A DNA stretch of 64,000 bases from Bacillota bacterium. GTDB lineage: Bacteria; Bacillota; Clostridia; Lachnospirales; Lachnospiraceae. Both the position numbers and the translations under genes were made by a program. Location of the stretch: the NCBI GenBank assembly GCA_023411215.1, contig JAEYOY010000076.1, positions 1 through 64,000 of the forward strand, given 5' to 3'. This document shows, piece after piece, positions 26,032-35,150 of the stretch. Every line of letters begins with the position of its first letter. Position 1 is the stretch's first letter. The notes below the pieces were generated by a model that was given only the letters and a program-made list of their open reading frames with translations, had not been told where the DNA came from and made no database searches.

Positions 26032-27591
26032 ATGGGAATATCCAAAGTATATAGAATTCTATTAGGTTTCAATCAGCTTCAGTGGAAAATTGCAGTGAAG
26101 GGTATTCTAACTGGCTTCGTAGCTGGATTAATTGTTGTTTTATATCGATTTGGTATTGAATATGGTACAGAAACCGCCATTAAAATGTATGACTTCCTGA
26201 AACATAATCCAATCGTTATTTTACCTTGGCTAATCTTTGCTTTGTTGGTTGCATTATTTATTTCCTGGTTAGTAAAAATCGAACCTATGGCAACTGGAAG
26301 TGGTATTCCACAAGTGGAAGGTATCCTTCTCTATGGAATGAAAATGAAATGGTATACTATATTATTCGTTCGTTTTGCTGGCGGCATTATTGCATCATTT
26401 ATGGGAATATCGCTCGGAAGGGAAGGTCCTTCCATTCAGATTGGTGCTTCCGGCAGTCAAGCAATCGCTCAAAAAATAAGCAAAAACAAGCTAGAAGAAA
26501 ATTATCTAATCACAGGAGGAGCTGCGGCTGGTCTTTCAGCAGCATTTAACGCTCCCTTATCAGGAATCGTATTTGCATTAGAGGAAGTTCATAGAAGCTT
26601 TTCTCCATTAATCCTCATAGCTGCAACTACAGCTTCATTAACAGCCGATATCGTATCCAAATACTTTTTTGGTTTGAAGCCTGTCCTTGATTTTATAAGA
26701 ATCCCACAGCTTCCTGAGAGATTTTACTTATGGTTGTTACCAATGGGGTTATTGTCCGGGTTAATCGGTTCCTTGGCTAATAAATCATTGCTTAAGTTCC
26801 AAGCAATGTACGATAAACTTCCTATAGTGATACGTCCTTTTATTGCTATCGTTATTGCCCTTCCCTGCGGTTTATTTATGCCACAGGTACTAGGGGGCGG
26901 ACAGAATTTAGTACAAATAGCCGAAATGGGTACTACTTCAATTGAGCTAATTGTAATATTACTCGTAATTAAATTGGTTTTTACCTGTATATGTTTTGGT
27001 AGCGGTATTCCTGGAGGTATATTCATGCCAATACTCTCTCTGGGGGCTCTGACCGGATGCAGCCTCGGTTTGCTGGCAACGTATGTAGGTCTACCTTCTG
27101 AATATATATCCGTTTTTACTGTATGTGCTATGGCCGGAGCATTATCCAGTTCGGTGAAAGCACCTGTCACTAGTATATTATTAATTGCAGAAATGACTGG
27201 CTCTCTCGTACATTTACTTCCGGTAGCGGCATGCTCCTTTATTGCTCTGTTATTATCAGACATCTTAAAGGTAACACCTATCTATGAAGCATTGCTCGAG
27301 CGTATTGCAAATAAAAATGTGACATCCATCAAGAATAAAAAGCAAGGTGTTTTATTAGAATTTCCAGTGGAATTTGGTAGTATTATCTGTGATAAAAGAA
27401 TTCGCGACATCAACTGGCCAGAGCATTCGCTGGTTGTCGGAATACACCGAGGTAATATGGATATAGTGCCTCATGGAGCTACAAAGATTATATCAGGAGA
27501 TTATCTTGTTATTTTATCATCCGAACAAGCATTAATGGATATTAACACTCAAATCAAGAAATTGTGTTATTCAGAAAATAAAATAAATTAG
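26032..27591 (+). CDS. ClC chloride/proton antiporter with TrkA-C domain
   Basis: 519 aa from the ATG at 26032, seven nt after CGGAGG; the open frame extends to 25969 but without a ribosome binding site. ClC motifs are complete: GSGIPQVEG, GREGPSIQIG with the gating glutamate, the inner proton glutamate in FALEEVHRSF, and GSGIPGGIFMPIL. After the ~12 membrane helices, residues ~430-515 form a TrkA-C-like cytoplasmic domain (RDINWPEHSLVVGIHRGNMD). It should exchange chloride for protons. It is a single-gene unit with a shared terminator on its right. Confidence 0.95.
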   Translation: MGISKVYRILLGFNQLQWKIAVKGILTGFVAGLIVVLYRFGIEYGTETAIKMYDFLKHNPIVILPWLIFALLVALFISWLVKIEPMATGSGIPQVEGILLYGMKMKWYTILFVRFAGGIIASFMGISLGREGPSIQIGASGSQAIAQKISKNKLEENYLITGGAAAGLSAAFNAPLSGIVFALEEVHRSFSPLILIAATTASLTADIVSKYFFGLKPVLDFIRIPQLPERFYLWLLPMGLLSGLIGSLANKSLLKFQAMYDKLPIVIRPFIAIVIALPCGLFMPQVLGGGQNLVQIAEMGTTSIELIVILLVIKLVFTCICFGSGIPGGIFMPILSLGALTGCSLGLLATYVGLPSEYISVFTVCAMAGALSSSVKAPVTSILLIAEMTGSLVHLLPVAACSFIALLLSDILKVTPIYEALLERIANKNVTSIKNKKQGVLLEFPVEFGSIICDKRIRDINWPEHSLVVGIHRGNMDIVPHGATKIISGDYLVILSSEQALMDINTQIKKLCYSENKIN

Positions 27592-27629
27592 AATTATAAA
27601 TTCTTTAAATAAAACCAAATATTCAAAAC

Positions 27630-27680
27630 AAAAAGGTAGATAAAGTATCTTATATTAACAAGATATGTAATCTACCTTTT
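27630..27680. terminator. Bidirectional terminator between ClC and NUDIX genes
   Basis: AAAAAGGTAGAT ... ATCTACCTTTT with a ~25-nt loop between two convergent genes. Confidence 0.85.
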
Positions 27681-27691
27681 ACACCCTATGA

Positions 27692-28156
27692 CTAATTTGC
27701 CGGGCCATATTCCCGCATCTCTAGTACCTTCAACATAACTTTCTCCAATAATTTCGGCTGAATTTCCGGATAAGTCCAGTTATCAGGCAGATGATCGAAT
27801 AATTCAATCTTTTCAATTTCATACCCCGGCAGTTCTTCAAATTTTGTAATATCAGCAAAAAAGAGCATACCAAAAGTCTCTGTATCATTTTCAACAATTC
27901 CATCATGGCCACATACCGAATATTCACATATCTTCTTTATGGAGTATTCTATTGCACCGGTTTCTTCATAAAGCTCTCTTTTTGCAGTTGATAAAATATC
28001 CTCACCAGCCTCTCTGTGCCCGCCGGGACATTCATAGGTACTTCTTTCCTTGTGCTTACAGAATACCCATTTCCCCTGACTTTTAGAAACAATAACAGCA
28101 AATTTCAATAAACTGTCATCGATGTTATTGTAGAAACTTACTCTTAACATAGGCAT
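27692..28156 (-). CDS. NUDIX hydrolase
   Basis: 154 aa. The Nudix box is complete in GHREAGEDILSTAKRELYEETGA: G-x5-E-x7-R-E-x2-E-E-x-G. The N-terminal VIVSKSQGKWVFCKHKE strand and C-terminal WTYPEIQPKLLEKV are as in NUDIX hydrolases of the MutT/ADP-ribose type. The substrate cannot be read from sequence. The ~300-nt gap upstream holds a possible folded RNA at 28260-28320. Confidence 0.9.
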   Translation of the reverse strand: MPMLRVSFYNNIDDSLLKFAVIVSKSQGKWVFCKHKERSTYECPGGHREAGEDILSTAKRELYEETGAIEYSIKKICEYSVCGHDGIVENDTETFGMLFFADITKFEELPGYEIEKIELFDHLPDNWTYPEIQPKLLEKVMLKVLEMREYGPAN

Positions 28157-28259
28157 CTCCTCGGTTTTGTAGTCTGTAAATATTGTAATATCTGACCAAT
28201 TATTTATTTTCGCGTCTTATTAATATACCTTTCATATGTTCGGATTATATTTCTATAGT

Positions 28260-28320
28260 ACGGTGGCGGGATATGACTCCCGCTTTACAATCACCCATGC
28301 ATGATTACAGGCTACACCGT
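28260..28320. other. Possible three-way-junction RNA structure
   Basis: Closing stem ACGGTG (28260-28265) with CACCGT (28315-28320), one arm GCGGGA/TCCCGC (28266-28283) and a second arm AATCA/TGATT (28289-28306). It could form on either strand; on the minus strand it would lie ~105 nt upstream of the NUDIX start. It does not match a riboswitch consensus that I know. Nothing else is seen in 28157-28456. Confidence 0.35.
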
Positions 28321-28456
28321 CTTTCCACTGTTATCGCTTTATAGTCATGCACATGCCATAACAGGGAATAAACGCCTCTACAAGAACTTCAATTATTTAA
28401 TTCCTCTGGTTGATATTCGGTTTCAAAATATGCTTCATATCATAATGATATAATAA

Positions 28457-28933
28457 CTATTGTAAATATCGTACCATAATATATTCTTCTTCATTATCAG
28501 CTACAATCTGAAAGCCAAGCTTCATATACATCCCAACAGCGTAATTATCTTTTTGTACTGCCAAGGAAGCCTTTGAATAACCTGCCCCTTTTAAATGCTC
28601 AATCATCTTCGTCATCAGTTCCGTGCCAATCCCGTATCCACGATATTCTTTATATAGAGATATTGCAAAGGATGGGGTTTCATCATCAACATGACCGTAA
28701 TCATTCATAATTCGTACCCAGACTGCTCCCACAACTTTTCCGTTAACTTCAGTAACGAAGCAATAATCATCTTTTTGTTTTCCAAAATCAAAAACATACA
28801 CCTGTAAATCTGGCTGATTTATAATGCTTTTTGGTGGTGCCTCTGATCCTTCTGGAACATAAATCGCCTCATACAAAAAATCATTAAGTAAAGTATACTC
28901 ATTTTCTCTTAATTGTCTAATTATGTAATCCAT
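28457..28933 (-). CDS. GNAT N-acetyltransferase
   Basis: 158 aa. The acetyl-CoA loop LYKEYRGYGIGTELMTKMI follows strand DETPSFAIS; KASLAVQKDNYAVGMYMKLGFQIVAD completes the fold. GGAGGTATATA precedes the ATG at 28933. Its substrate is unknown. The gene stands alone between the structured gap and a truncated methyltransferase. Confidence 0.82.
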   Translation of the reverse strand: MDYIIRQLRENEYTLLNDFLYEAIYVPEGSEAPPKSIINQPDLQVYVFDFGKQKDDYCFVTEVNGKVVGAVWVRIMNDYGHVDDETPSFAISLYKEYRGYGIGTELMTKMIEHLKGAGYSKASLAVQKDNYAVGMYMKLGFQIVADNEEEYIMVRYLQ

Positions 28934-29051
28934 TATATACCTCCGACTTACTTTTTTAGTGATCAGCTTTCAGTCCACACATACTGACCTCCTCCTTCAT
29001 ACAAATTGAAATATCTGTCATAATCATGACAATACTATAAGATCCGATTTT

Positions 29052-29306
29052 TCATAACGATAATGACCTAAGCCCAACCACTGTGCTTTCTGAATTATCC
29101 TGAGCTATCGAAAACGCCAAGAACCCACTTCCAGTGCCCAAATCAAGTATTTTACTATGAGGTACGATATTTAAACAACTAAGAATTTTCTGTAAATGCA
29201 CAGCATCCCCGGTACGTTGTTCCATATAATTTTCCTTTGAAAAATCCTCATCAAATCCTGCTCTTGCTTTTTGAATGATTGTGCTTTCGTCCATATTATC
29301 TATCAT
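29052..29306 (-). pseudogene. Methyltransferase, N-terminal fragment
   Basis: 84 aa ending just after motif I: GFDEDFSKENYMEQRTGDAV, ILDLGTGSGFLAFSIAQDNS, STVVGL, then RSLSL and stop. The remaining ~130 residues of a class I SAM methyltransferase are missing, and the sequence further left gives no continuation that I can recognise in another frame. The start has AAAGGACATAAAATATG. It is probably a deletion remnant and inactive. Confidence 0.75.
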
Positions 29307-29484
29307 ATTTTATGTCCTTTCGGTATTATCATATATTATGACAGGTCTTTGCATAACTTGTGACTTCTTTACGAATTAATTTCCATTTTACACCACATTC
29401 TCAATTATTACTACTCTAATCTGATGAGCGAATATCTTAGACCGGGTTCTTGGAGCCATGCGTGATCTGCAATTAAAAAGACAA

Positions 29485-29560
29485 AAAACAGACCTGAGAC
29501 GGGGCGGTAAAAGTGAACCGTATCTCGGTTCACCGCCTATCTAGGTCTGATTTCTAATTG
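29485..29560 (-). terminator. Terminator after recR
   Basis: Minus strand: outer stem CAGACCT/AGGTCTG, inner stems GGCGGTGAACCG and CGGTTCAC...CCGCC, then TTTTTTGTC. It lies ~110 nt after the recR stop. Nothing else is seen in 29307-29663. Confidence 0.85.
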
Positions 29561-29663
29561 CATTCGCATGATTTTGTTCTACTTTTTCTACTTGTCAACG
29601 AGGATAATTGCGGTTGCCTTTTGGATAAGACGGGGGACCCGATGACAAAACCAAACATCCCTT

Positions 29664-30260
29664 CTACAGCTCGACTCTGCCCTCGAATGCACGCAGCAGT
29701 GTCACTTCATCGATGTATTCCAGGTCTCCGCCCACCGGAATTCCGCTGGCAATACGGCTGACCTTGATACCGGCTGGCTTGATCAACTTACTAAGGTACA
29801 TGGCCGTCGCTTCCCCTTCAAGACTTGAATTGGTAGCAATGATGACCTCATCCACATCTCCCTGAAGACGCAGCATCAGCTCCTTCAGCTTGATATCGGC
29901 AGGGCCGATTCCCAGCATCGGAGAGATAGCACCGTGGAGCACGTGGTAGACACCTTCGTATTTACCGGTCTTCTCATAGGCTGCCAGATCCCTGGGATTC
30001 TCCACCACCATGATCTGTCGTTTATTGCGACCAGGTGAAGCACAGATCGGACATAGCTCCTTATCGGTTAGTGTCAGGCAGTCCTTGCAATAGCGGATGT
30101 TCTTCTTCGCATCGACAATGGAGCTCGCAAGTCCGGCGACCTGTTCCTCCGGCATATTAATGATATGAAATGCCAGTCTCTGTGCCGTCTTCGTGCCAAC
30201 TCCCGGAAGCCTCGACAGCTCCTCTATTAACTTACTGATTTGACTGCTATAATAATCCAT
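29664..30260 (-). CDS. recR: Recombination mediator RecR
   Basis: 198 aa, full length. N-terminal helix-hairpin-helix (LSRLPGVGTKTAQRLAFHI), the zinc finger CKDCLTLTDKELCPIC, a Toprim domain with VVENPRDLAAYE, and the C-terminal Walker-like SRIASGIPVGGDLEYIDEVTL. It works with RecO/RecF in gap repair and recombination. It shares a base with the ybaB stop and start, the usual dnaX-ybaB-recR order. Confidence 0.98.
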   Translation of the reverse strand: MDYYSSQISKLIEELSRLPGVGTKTAQRLAFHIINMPEEQVAGLASSIVDAKKNIRYCKDCLTLTDKELCPICASPGRNKRQIMVVENPRDLAAYEKTGKYEGVYHVLHGAISPMLGIGPADIKLKELMLRLQGDVDEVIIATNSSLEGEATAMYLSKLIKPAGIKVSRIASGIPVGGDLEYIDEVTLLRAFEGRVEL

Positions 30261-30625
30261 TAGAAAGGAAAGCCTCCAAGACCACCACCGAGTCCGCCAA
30301 GACCACCGGTTATCTGGCCCATCACTGCGGAGGATTCGTCCTCCATCTTACGAAGTGCCTCATTTGCTGCTGCCACGATTAAGTCCTCGAGCATCTCGAT
30401 GTCATCGGGATCTACTACTTCCTTACTTAACTTGACGGAAGAGATCTCCTTCTTACCGGATACTCTGACGGTTACTGCACCGCCGCCTGATGTTGCTTCC
30501 CACTCTTTATCCTCAAGCTCTTTTGTCTTATCCTCCATCTGCTTCTGCATTCTTTGTGCCTGCTTCATCAGATTACCCATATTACCCGGGATACCTCCAC
30601 CCGGAAATCCACCTTTTTTAGCCAT
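30260..30625 (-). CDS. YbaB/EbfC family nucleoid-associated protein
   Basis: About 121 aa from the ATG at 30625, six nt after GAAAGGAGA; the longer frame upstream lacks a ribosome binding site. MGNLMKQAQRMQKQMEDKTKEL and VRVSGKKEISSVKLSKEVVDPDD are the family core, and the Gly-rich tail (GGLGGLGGGLGG) is typical. YbaB dimers bind DNA and are co-transcribed with recR. Confidence 0.95.
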   Translation of the reverse strand: MAKKGGFPGGGIPGNMGNLMKQAQRMQKQMEDKTKELEDKEWEATSGGGAVTVRVSGKKEISSVKLSKEVVDPDDIEMLEDLIVAAANEALRKMEDESSAVMGQITGGLGGLGGGLGGFPF

Positions 30626-30789
30626 TATATATCTCCTTTCATTCATCACATTCATCATTTTATATTAGGCAGAATTCCAAACCATATCCTGCTGTAATAA
30701 ACTTAATCTCATTCCATATCTTTGTATAATATCAGAACCCCAAAGAACAAGGCCTTTACTCCAATGAGCAGACTTCGCGGATATACTTA

Positions 30790-32367
30790 CTATTCGTATT
30801 GGATCGGCATCTTTACCAGCTTTGATAAATCAACCACATCATCCATGCGCTCCTTACTCCTATCAAGATATCTGACGCTGATCTGCACCTGCTTTTGAAC
30901 CATCTGGGCAATCGTATCATGAATCACCTGAAGATGTGCCTCTCTCTCGATCATATCTTTATCAATACTCTCGGTTACTACAATTTGCAGACCACGGTTC
31001 CCATCAATGCTAGGGGTTGCCGATTGAAGAACGGTTCCCAGTGCGGGAGACTTTCTCCCTATCTGACCGATAATATTCTTCCAGTTATTCGCTATCTGCT
31101 TCAAATCCTCCGGAAGTGCCTCCGGTAAGACAACCGGTTGCTTCTTCACTGTCTGATCCTTTTCAGGATTCCCGGTGTGGGCAGCCGTTCCACTGGCTTC
31201 CACTACAACACCCTTCGCCAGCTTCTCCTCTAATTGCTTGATCCGGTCAATCACCGAATCAAGATTAACTTCCATCTCCGGCTTACACAGCTTGATCAGT
31301 GCGATTTCGATCAATACCCGCTTTCTGGTCGCATAACGAATCTGGTTAGATAGCTCAGAGAAGACGCGGATATACCGAATCAGAGTCACCTCATCCATCG
31401 TCTTTGCTTCCTGTTCTAATAATGCAAGATTCTCAGTTGATATCTCTATTACCATATCGGAGATATCGTCGGTTGTCTTGATTAATAGCAGATTGCGCAG
31501 ATACCAGATAAAGTCTATGGTGAACTGCCCCAGCTCACGACCGCTGCTCTCAATCTCTTCCAGTAGCCTTATGCAAGCGGATACGTCCTGTCCACGGATG
31601 CAACCGAGGAGCTTTGCAAATACCGAGGTATCCACGGCACCCAGCACCTCAAGTGCATTGTCATAGGTCAGCTTCTTACCCAGGTAGAAGGAGATACATT
31701 GATCCAACAAGCTTAGAGCATCTCGCATGGAGCCGTCTGCTACTCTTGCCACATAGCGCAGAGCCTTCTCCTCCACTTCAATATTCTCTTCCTTCATCAG
31801 CTCGGCCATACGCTCCGCGATGACATCTATGGTAATACGTTTGAAATCATATCTCTGACATCTGGATAGGATCGTTACCGGAATCTTATGAACCTCGGTG
31901 GTCGCCAAGATGAAGATTACATAGGACGGCGGCTCCTCTATCGTCTTTAGGAGTGCATTAAAGGCTCCTGCCGACAGCATATGCACCTCGTCGATGATGT
32001 ATACCTTGTACTTGCCCTCTGTCGGGGAGTATCTAACCTCCTCCACGATCTCACGAACATTATCTACACCATTATTTGAGGCAGCATCGATCTCAATGAC
32101 ATTCATAGAGGTTTGTGACGCTATTCCTTTACACATCCGGCATTCGTTGCAAGGATTGCCGTCCACCGGATTCTCACAGTTTACTGACTTTGCAAGAAGC
32201 TTAGCAACCGTAGTCTTACCCGTTCCTCTCGTTCCTGTGAACAGATAAGCATGTCCTATTCTTCCAGCCTTAATTTGATTTTTCAGAGTAGTTACGATAT
32301 GCTCCTGTCCCTTTACATCAAAGAAATTGTCGGGTCGGAACTTTCTGTAAAGCGCCGTATATGACAT
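30790..32367 (-). CDS. dnaX: DNA polymerase III subunits gamma/tau
   Basis: 525 aa. Walker A TGTRGTGKTTVAK, a zinc site with four cysteines (CENPVDGNPCNECRMC), sensor and DEVH (YIIDEVHMLS), arginine finger SRCQ, then a tau-like C-terminal extension (~360-525). It is the clamp-loader ATPase. The start follows AAGGAAGTAGCCT. It is followed by ybaB and recR after ~165 nt. Confidence 0.97.
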   Translation of the reverse strand: MSYTALYRKFRPDNFFDVKGQEHIVTTLKNQIKAGRIGHAYLFTGTRGTGKTTVAKLLAKSVNCENPVDGNPCNECRMCKGIASQTSMNVIEIDAASNNGVDNVREIVEEVRYSPTEGKYKVYIIDEVHMLSAGAFNALLKTIEEPPSYVIFILATTEVHKIPVTILSRCQRYDFKRITIDVIAERMAELMKEENIEVEEKALRYVARVADGSMRDALSLLDQCISFYLGKKLTYDNALEVLGAVDTSVFAKLLGCIRGQDVSACIRLLEEIESSGRELGQFTIDFIWYLRNLLLIKTTDDISDMVIEISTENLALLEQEAKTMDEVTLIRYIRVFSELSNQIRYATRKRVLIEIALIKLCKPEMEVNLDSVIDRIKQLEEKLAKGVVVEASGTAAHTGNPEKDQTVKKQPVVLPEALPEDLKQIANNWKNIIGQIGRKSPALGTVLQSATPSIDGNRGLQIVVTESIDKDMIEREAHLQVIHDTIAQMVQKQVQISVRYLDRSKERMDDVVDLSKLVKMPIQYE

Positions 32368-32382
32368 AGGCTACTTCCTTTC

Positions 32383-33420
32383 TTAATTCAAATTGCCATT
32401 ACGAAGAAGCATGGCTTCTTCAAACCGTTCATGTGATGCGAGGAACAGATCCACCAGTCTCGGGTCAAAGGTTTTACCCTTCTCCTCTAAGATGATATCC
32501 ACAGCCCGTTGATGGGTGTAGGCATCCTTATAGGAACGGATGGAGGTTAAGGCATCGTAAACATCCGCTATGGTCATAATTCTGGCATAGATCGGAATTT
32601 CCTCTCCTCTCAGACCATTTGGGTATCCACTTCCGTCCCAATGCTCATGATGGCAATAGGCAATATCTTTCGCCAGATAGAGCCATCTGGTGCCTCCGGT
32701 CTCGCGGATAATCTTCTCAAAAGCCTGACCTCCTAATGTAGTATGCGTCTTCATATATTCATATTCATGATAATCCAGTGGTGATGCTTTACGAAGAATA
32801 TCATCATTAATTCCTATCTTTCCGATGTCGTGCAAAGCCGCAGAACGAAGTAGATCACGCACATCCTCCTGTTTTAGGATTCCCTTATAATAACTGTCCG
32901 CCATGGCCTCTTCCAGCAGGATATGAAAATACTGAGTAGTATTTTTCAGATGTCCGCCCGTCGTCTCATCCCGACAATCCACCAGCTCTGAAAAGCTAAA
33001 GGCAATTGCGTCCTGATATTTCTCTACATAGTTTCGGTTATTGCGAAGAGTATGTAGCTCAAGCGCATTCTCTAGCTTGGTCCGAAGCATCGCCGCCGTA
33101 GCCGGTATAGCAATGAAGTCCAAGTCATCAAAGGATAAAATCTTCTCCTCAATCCAAGTGTTGCCCGCATCGCCTAAAAAAATAACCGGTTTGCCGATCA
33201 TTTCCGGGATATCCTTAATCTCTTGATATCGCTTGAAGCCTTCTGTATCGCCTTCTGATACCGTTAAAAGCACCAGATCCACCTTGTTGTTTATCAGATA
33301 ATCCTTTAAATCAGTAACCGTCGGGAGGGGTGATACCCAATAATTCTCTTGTAATGTGAGTACTAATGTTTCATACATTGCTCTATCATAATCCGCTAAT
33401 AGTATCCTTCTCATAGACAT
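32383..33420 (-). CDS. HD-GYP protein with a degenerate receiver domain
   Basis: 345 aa from the ATG at 33420, after TTGGGAGTA. Residues ~1-120 look like a response-regulator receiver (RRILLADYDRAMYETLV), but the phospho-acceptor position reads DLVLLTVSEG, with threonine where aspartate is expected. Residues ~145-335 are HD-GYP: LRSAALHDIGKIG, THTTLGGQ, and HHEHWDGSGYPNGLRGEEIP. HD-GYP domains usually degrade cyclic di-GMP. The receiver is probably not phosphorylated in the normal way. It is 15 nt upstream of dnaX. Confidence 0.85.
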   Translation of the reverse strand: MSMRRILLADYDRAMYETLVLTLQENYWVSPLPTVTDLKDYLINNKVDLVLLTVSEGDTEGFKRYQEIKDIPEMIGKPVIFLGDAGNTWIEEKILSFDDLDFIAIPATAAMLRTKLENALELHTLRNNRNYVEKYQDAIAFSFSELVDCRDETTGGHLKNTTQYFHILLEEAMADSYYKGILKQEDVRDLLRSAALHDIGKIGINDDILRKASPLDYHEYEYMKTHTTLGGQAFEKIIRETGGTRWLYLAKDIAYCHHEHWDGSGYPNGLRGEEIPIYARIMTIADVYDALTSIRSYKDAYTHQRAVDIILEEKGKTFDPRLVDLFLASHERFEEAMLLRNGNLN

Positions 33421-33556
33421 TACTCCCAATCCCTAATCGTTCATCCGATGTGTATCTATCTAGTGATTATACCATTATACAAGGTATAAATCAATGGCGT
33501 ACTCCCTTAGTTCGACGGTCCGGAGGGGTGATGATCAGACTATAGTTAGTAATATG

Positions 33557-33704
33557 GCAAATGAGTTTGACAAATGTATCTGAAATTGGAGTCTTTGCAT
33601 TCGTCGGTACTTAGGTTCTGTCCTTTAGAACCTTACGTACCGTTACGTAATGCAATGAAGCGAAAGCGTCTCCGATTTTTGATATATTTGGTGAACTCAT
33701 TTTG
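33557..33704. repeat. ~150-nt imperfect palindrome (foldback element)
   Basis: The left arm (AAATGAGTTTGACAAATGTA..., 33559-33590) pairs with the right arm (...TATATTTGGTGAACTCATTT, 33671-33702) at about 80%. Inner stems TGCATT/AATGCA, GGTAC/GTACC and AGGTTCT/AGAACCT continue toward a short apical loop. It fills the 33430-33722 gap between the HD-GYP gene and the M15 peptidase stop. It has no T run and no open frame. Confidence 0.75.
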
Positions 33705-33722
33705 ACTTTGCCTAAAGTCTGA

Positions 33723-34715
33723 TCAGTTACGCCCGGAGCCCTCCACAGGAAGCGCCTTCTGGAAATGCTGATAATCCTTTGTATTCATCCAGTCGCCACC
33801 CCAGGTAAAGCCTCTCTTGATAAAGGCCTGATAACATACATCCTCCGAATGAATATAGTAAGGACATTCCAGGGAACGGTCTTCATACATTGCTCCCTCC
33901 ACCGGAGTAACCACCCTCTCGCCGTCTACTTCATGAACATAGGGATTATAGAGAGGATTGATATCAATCGCCATTCCGTAGCTATGTAAAGAAATCCGTT
34001 TGGTTCCCTCTATCACTCTATAATTAAATGCCGAGGAATTATTAGCTGCCATGGAGGTATTGTCATCGGCATCGTATTCATCTACCAATACCATGCGTTC
34101 AATGGGATATTTTGCTTCATAAAGCTCAGCAAATATCAGGGTGACATCCTCGGCGATCGCCTTATTCACAATCAACTCACCTCTGTGAGATTGACCATCA
34201 AAGCCCCAATGGAGCACGCTGACATAACGCAGCTCCTCATAAGGTATATCACAGTTCTCACCATAGGATATTCCATTGATTCGGTCTTTCGTTGCTTGTG
34301 TAAGCTCCTCATAATAAAAGGAGTCCATACTATTCTGTTCGCCAGTCTCCATTGCTGCCTCCTGTTGCTCTACTATATGCTGGTCTTTACTATCTATAAT
34401 AGGTTCCTCACCCTTCTTAGGTTCCTCGGATCTTTCGGATTTCTTAGATTCCTCCGTGATTTTCTCGCCAACAATCACCTTGAGTCCCTGACTATTCGTT
34501 GACAAGGAGCTGTCTGACTTGATGGTTGTATCTGAAACTCCGCCAGCGGCTTCCACCTTCTGCTCCGGCTCTTCCTCCATCGCAAGGATATCTACCGGGC
34601 TCTCATGCTTGAACAAGTCCTTATCTCTTCTCTCATGAAGATAGAAGATGAGTATAACCAGCAGAAGTAATATTACACATAAGAAGCCTCCGACCAGGAT
34701 CCATTTCCTTTTCAT
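33723..34715 (-). CDS. M15-family D,D-carboxypeptidase, membrane anchored
   Basis: About 330 aa from the ATG at 34715, chosen because the membrane helix WILVGGFLCVILLLLVILIF starts directly after it; the open frame extends 31 residues upstream. A polar linker rich in Glu/Ser/Lys (~45-140) leads to an M15 peptidase domain with the metal motif SLHSYGMAIDIN, a preceding SSAFNYRVI, and GFTWGGDWMNTKDYQHF holding the last histidine. It should cut D-Ala from peptidoglycan stem peptides at the cell surface. Confidence 0.85.
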   Translation of the reverse strand: MKRKWILVGGFLCVILLLLVILIFYLHERRDKDLFKHESPVDILAMEEEPEQKVEAAGGVSDTTIKSDSSLSTNSQGLKVIVGEKITEESKKSERSEEPKKGEEPIIDSKDQHIVEQQEAAMETGEQNSMDSFYYEELTQATKDRINGISYGENCDIPYEELRYVSVLHWGFDGQSHRGELIVNKAIAEDVTLIFAELYEAKYPIERMVLVDEYDADDNTSMAANNSSAFNYRVIEGTKRISLHSYGMAIDINPLYNPYVHEVDGERVVTPVEGAMYEDRSLECPYYIHSEDVCYQAFIKRGFTWGGDWMNTKDYQHFQKALPVEGSGRN

Positions 34716-34814
34716 CCTAATAACCAAGCCTTTCTCATAACCTGCAAGCTTTGTGCTGTAGGCTACTGTACAATTACCGAAAGTAATACCAAGCAGGGTC
34801 TCCTGCAAATAAAA

Positions 34815-35084
34815 CTAATCCTCTTCAATAACATGTATCTCCAAATAATCAAAATCAATCTGGTCTATGAAGTTGTCCTTGGTGAATCTTGCTTTATCAT
34901 GCTTCTTAAAGTCCGCTATCGTGGGCTTTAACCAAATTGGCTTGGATAAGTCATAAGCCTGACATATCTCATCGATGGCAGCAAACACCTTCTGTGTCCT
35001 GCGAAGAGACGGGTCATCGTTACGAACCTCCATATCTTTAATCATTCTATTTTCAGCAAAAATCTTGGCCCATAAACGAAACAT
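34815..35084 (-). CDS. Conserved hypothetical protein
   Basis: 89 aa from the ATG at 35084 (MFRLWAKIFAENRMIKDMEV), preceded by CTAGGTGTAAG. No membrane segment or known motif; it reads as a compact alpha/beta protein with WLKPTIADFKKHDKARF and FDYLEIHVIEED. I recall similar small proteins in Lachnospiraceae without a named function. It is 100-150 nt upstream of the M15 gene, on the same strand. Confidence 0.6.
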   Translation of the reverse strand: MFRLWAKIFAENRMIKDMEVRNDDPSLRRTQKVFAAIDEICQAYDLSKPIWLKPTIADFKKHDKARFTKDNFIDQIDFDYLEIHVIEED

Positions 35085-35150
35085 CTTACACCTAGCCTTT
35101 CTCAAAAAACTGTTTCAAACCGTTGCCATTTTGTTTCTATCAGTATATAA

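Noticed and set aside
28260..28320. Purine, THF, TPP or fluoride riboswitch
   Set aside because: The conserved core nucleotides of these classes are absent; only the general three-way shape is similar.
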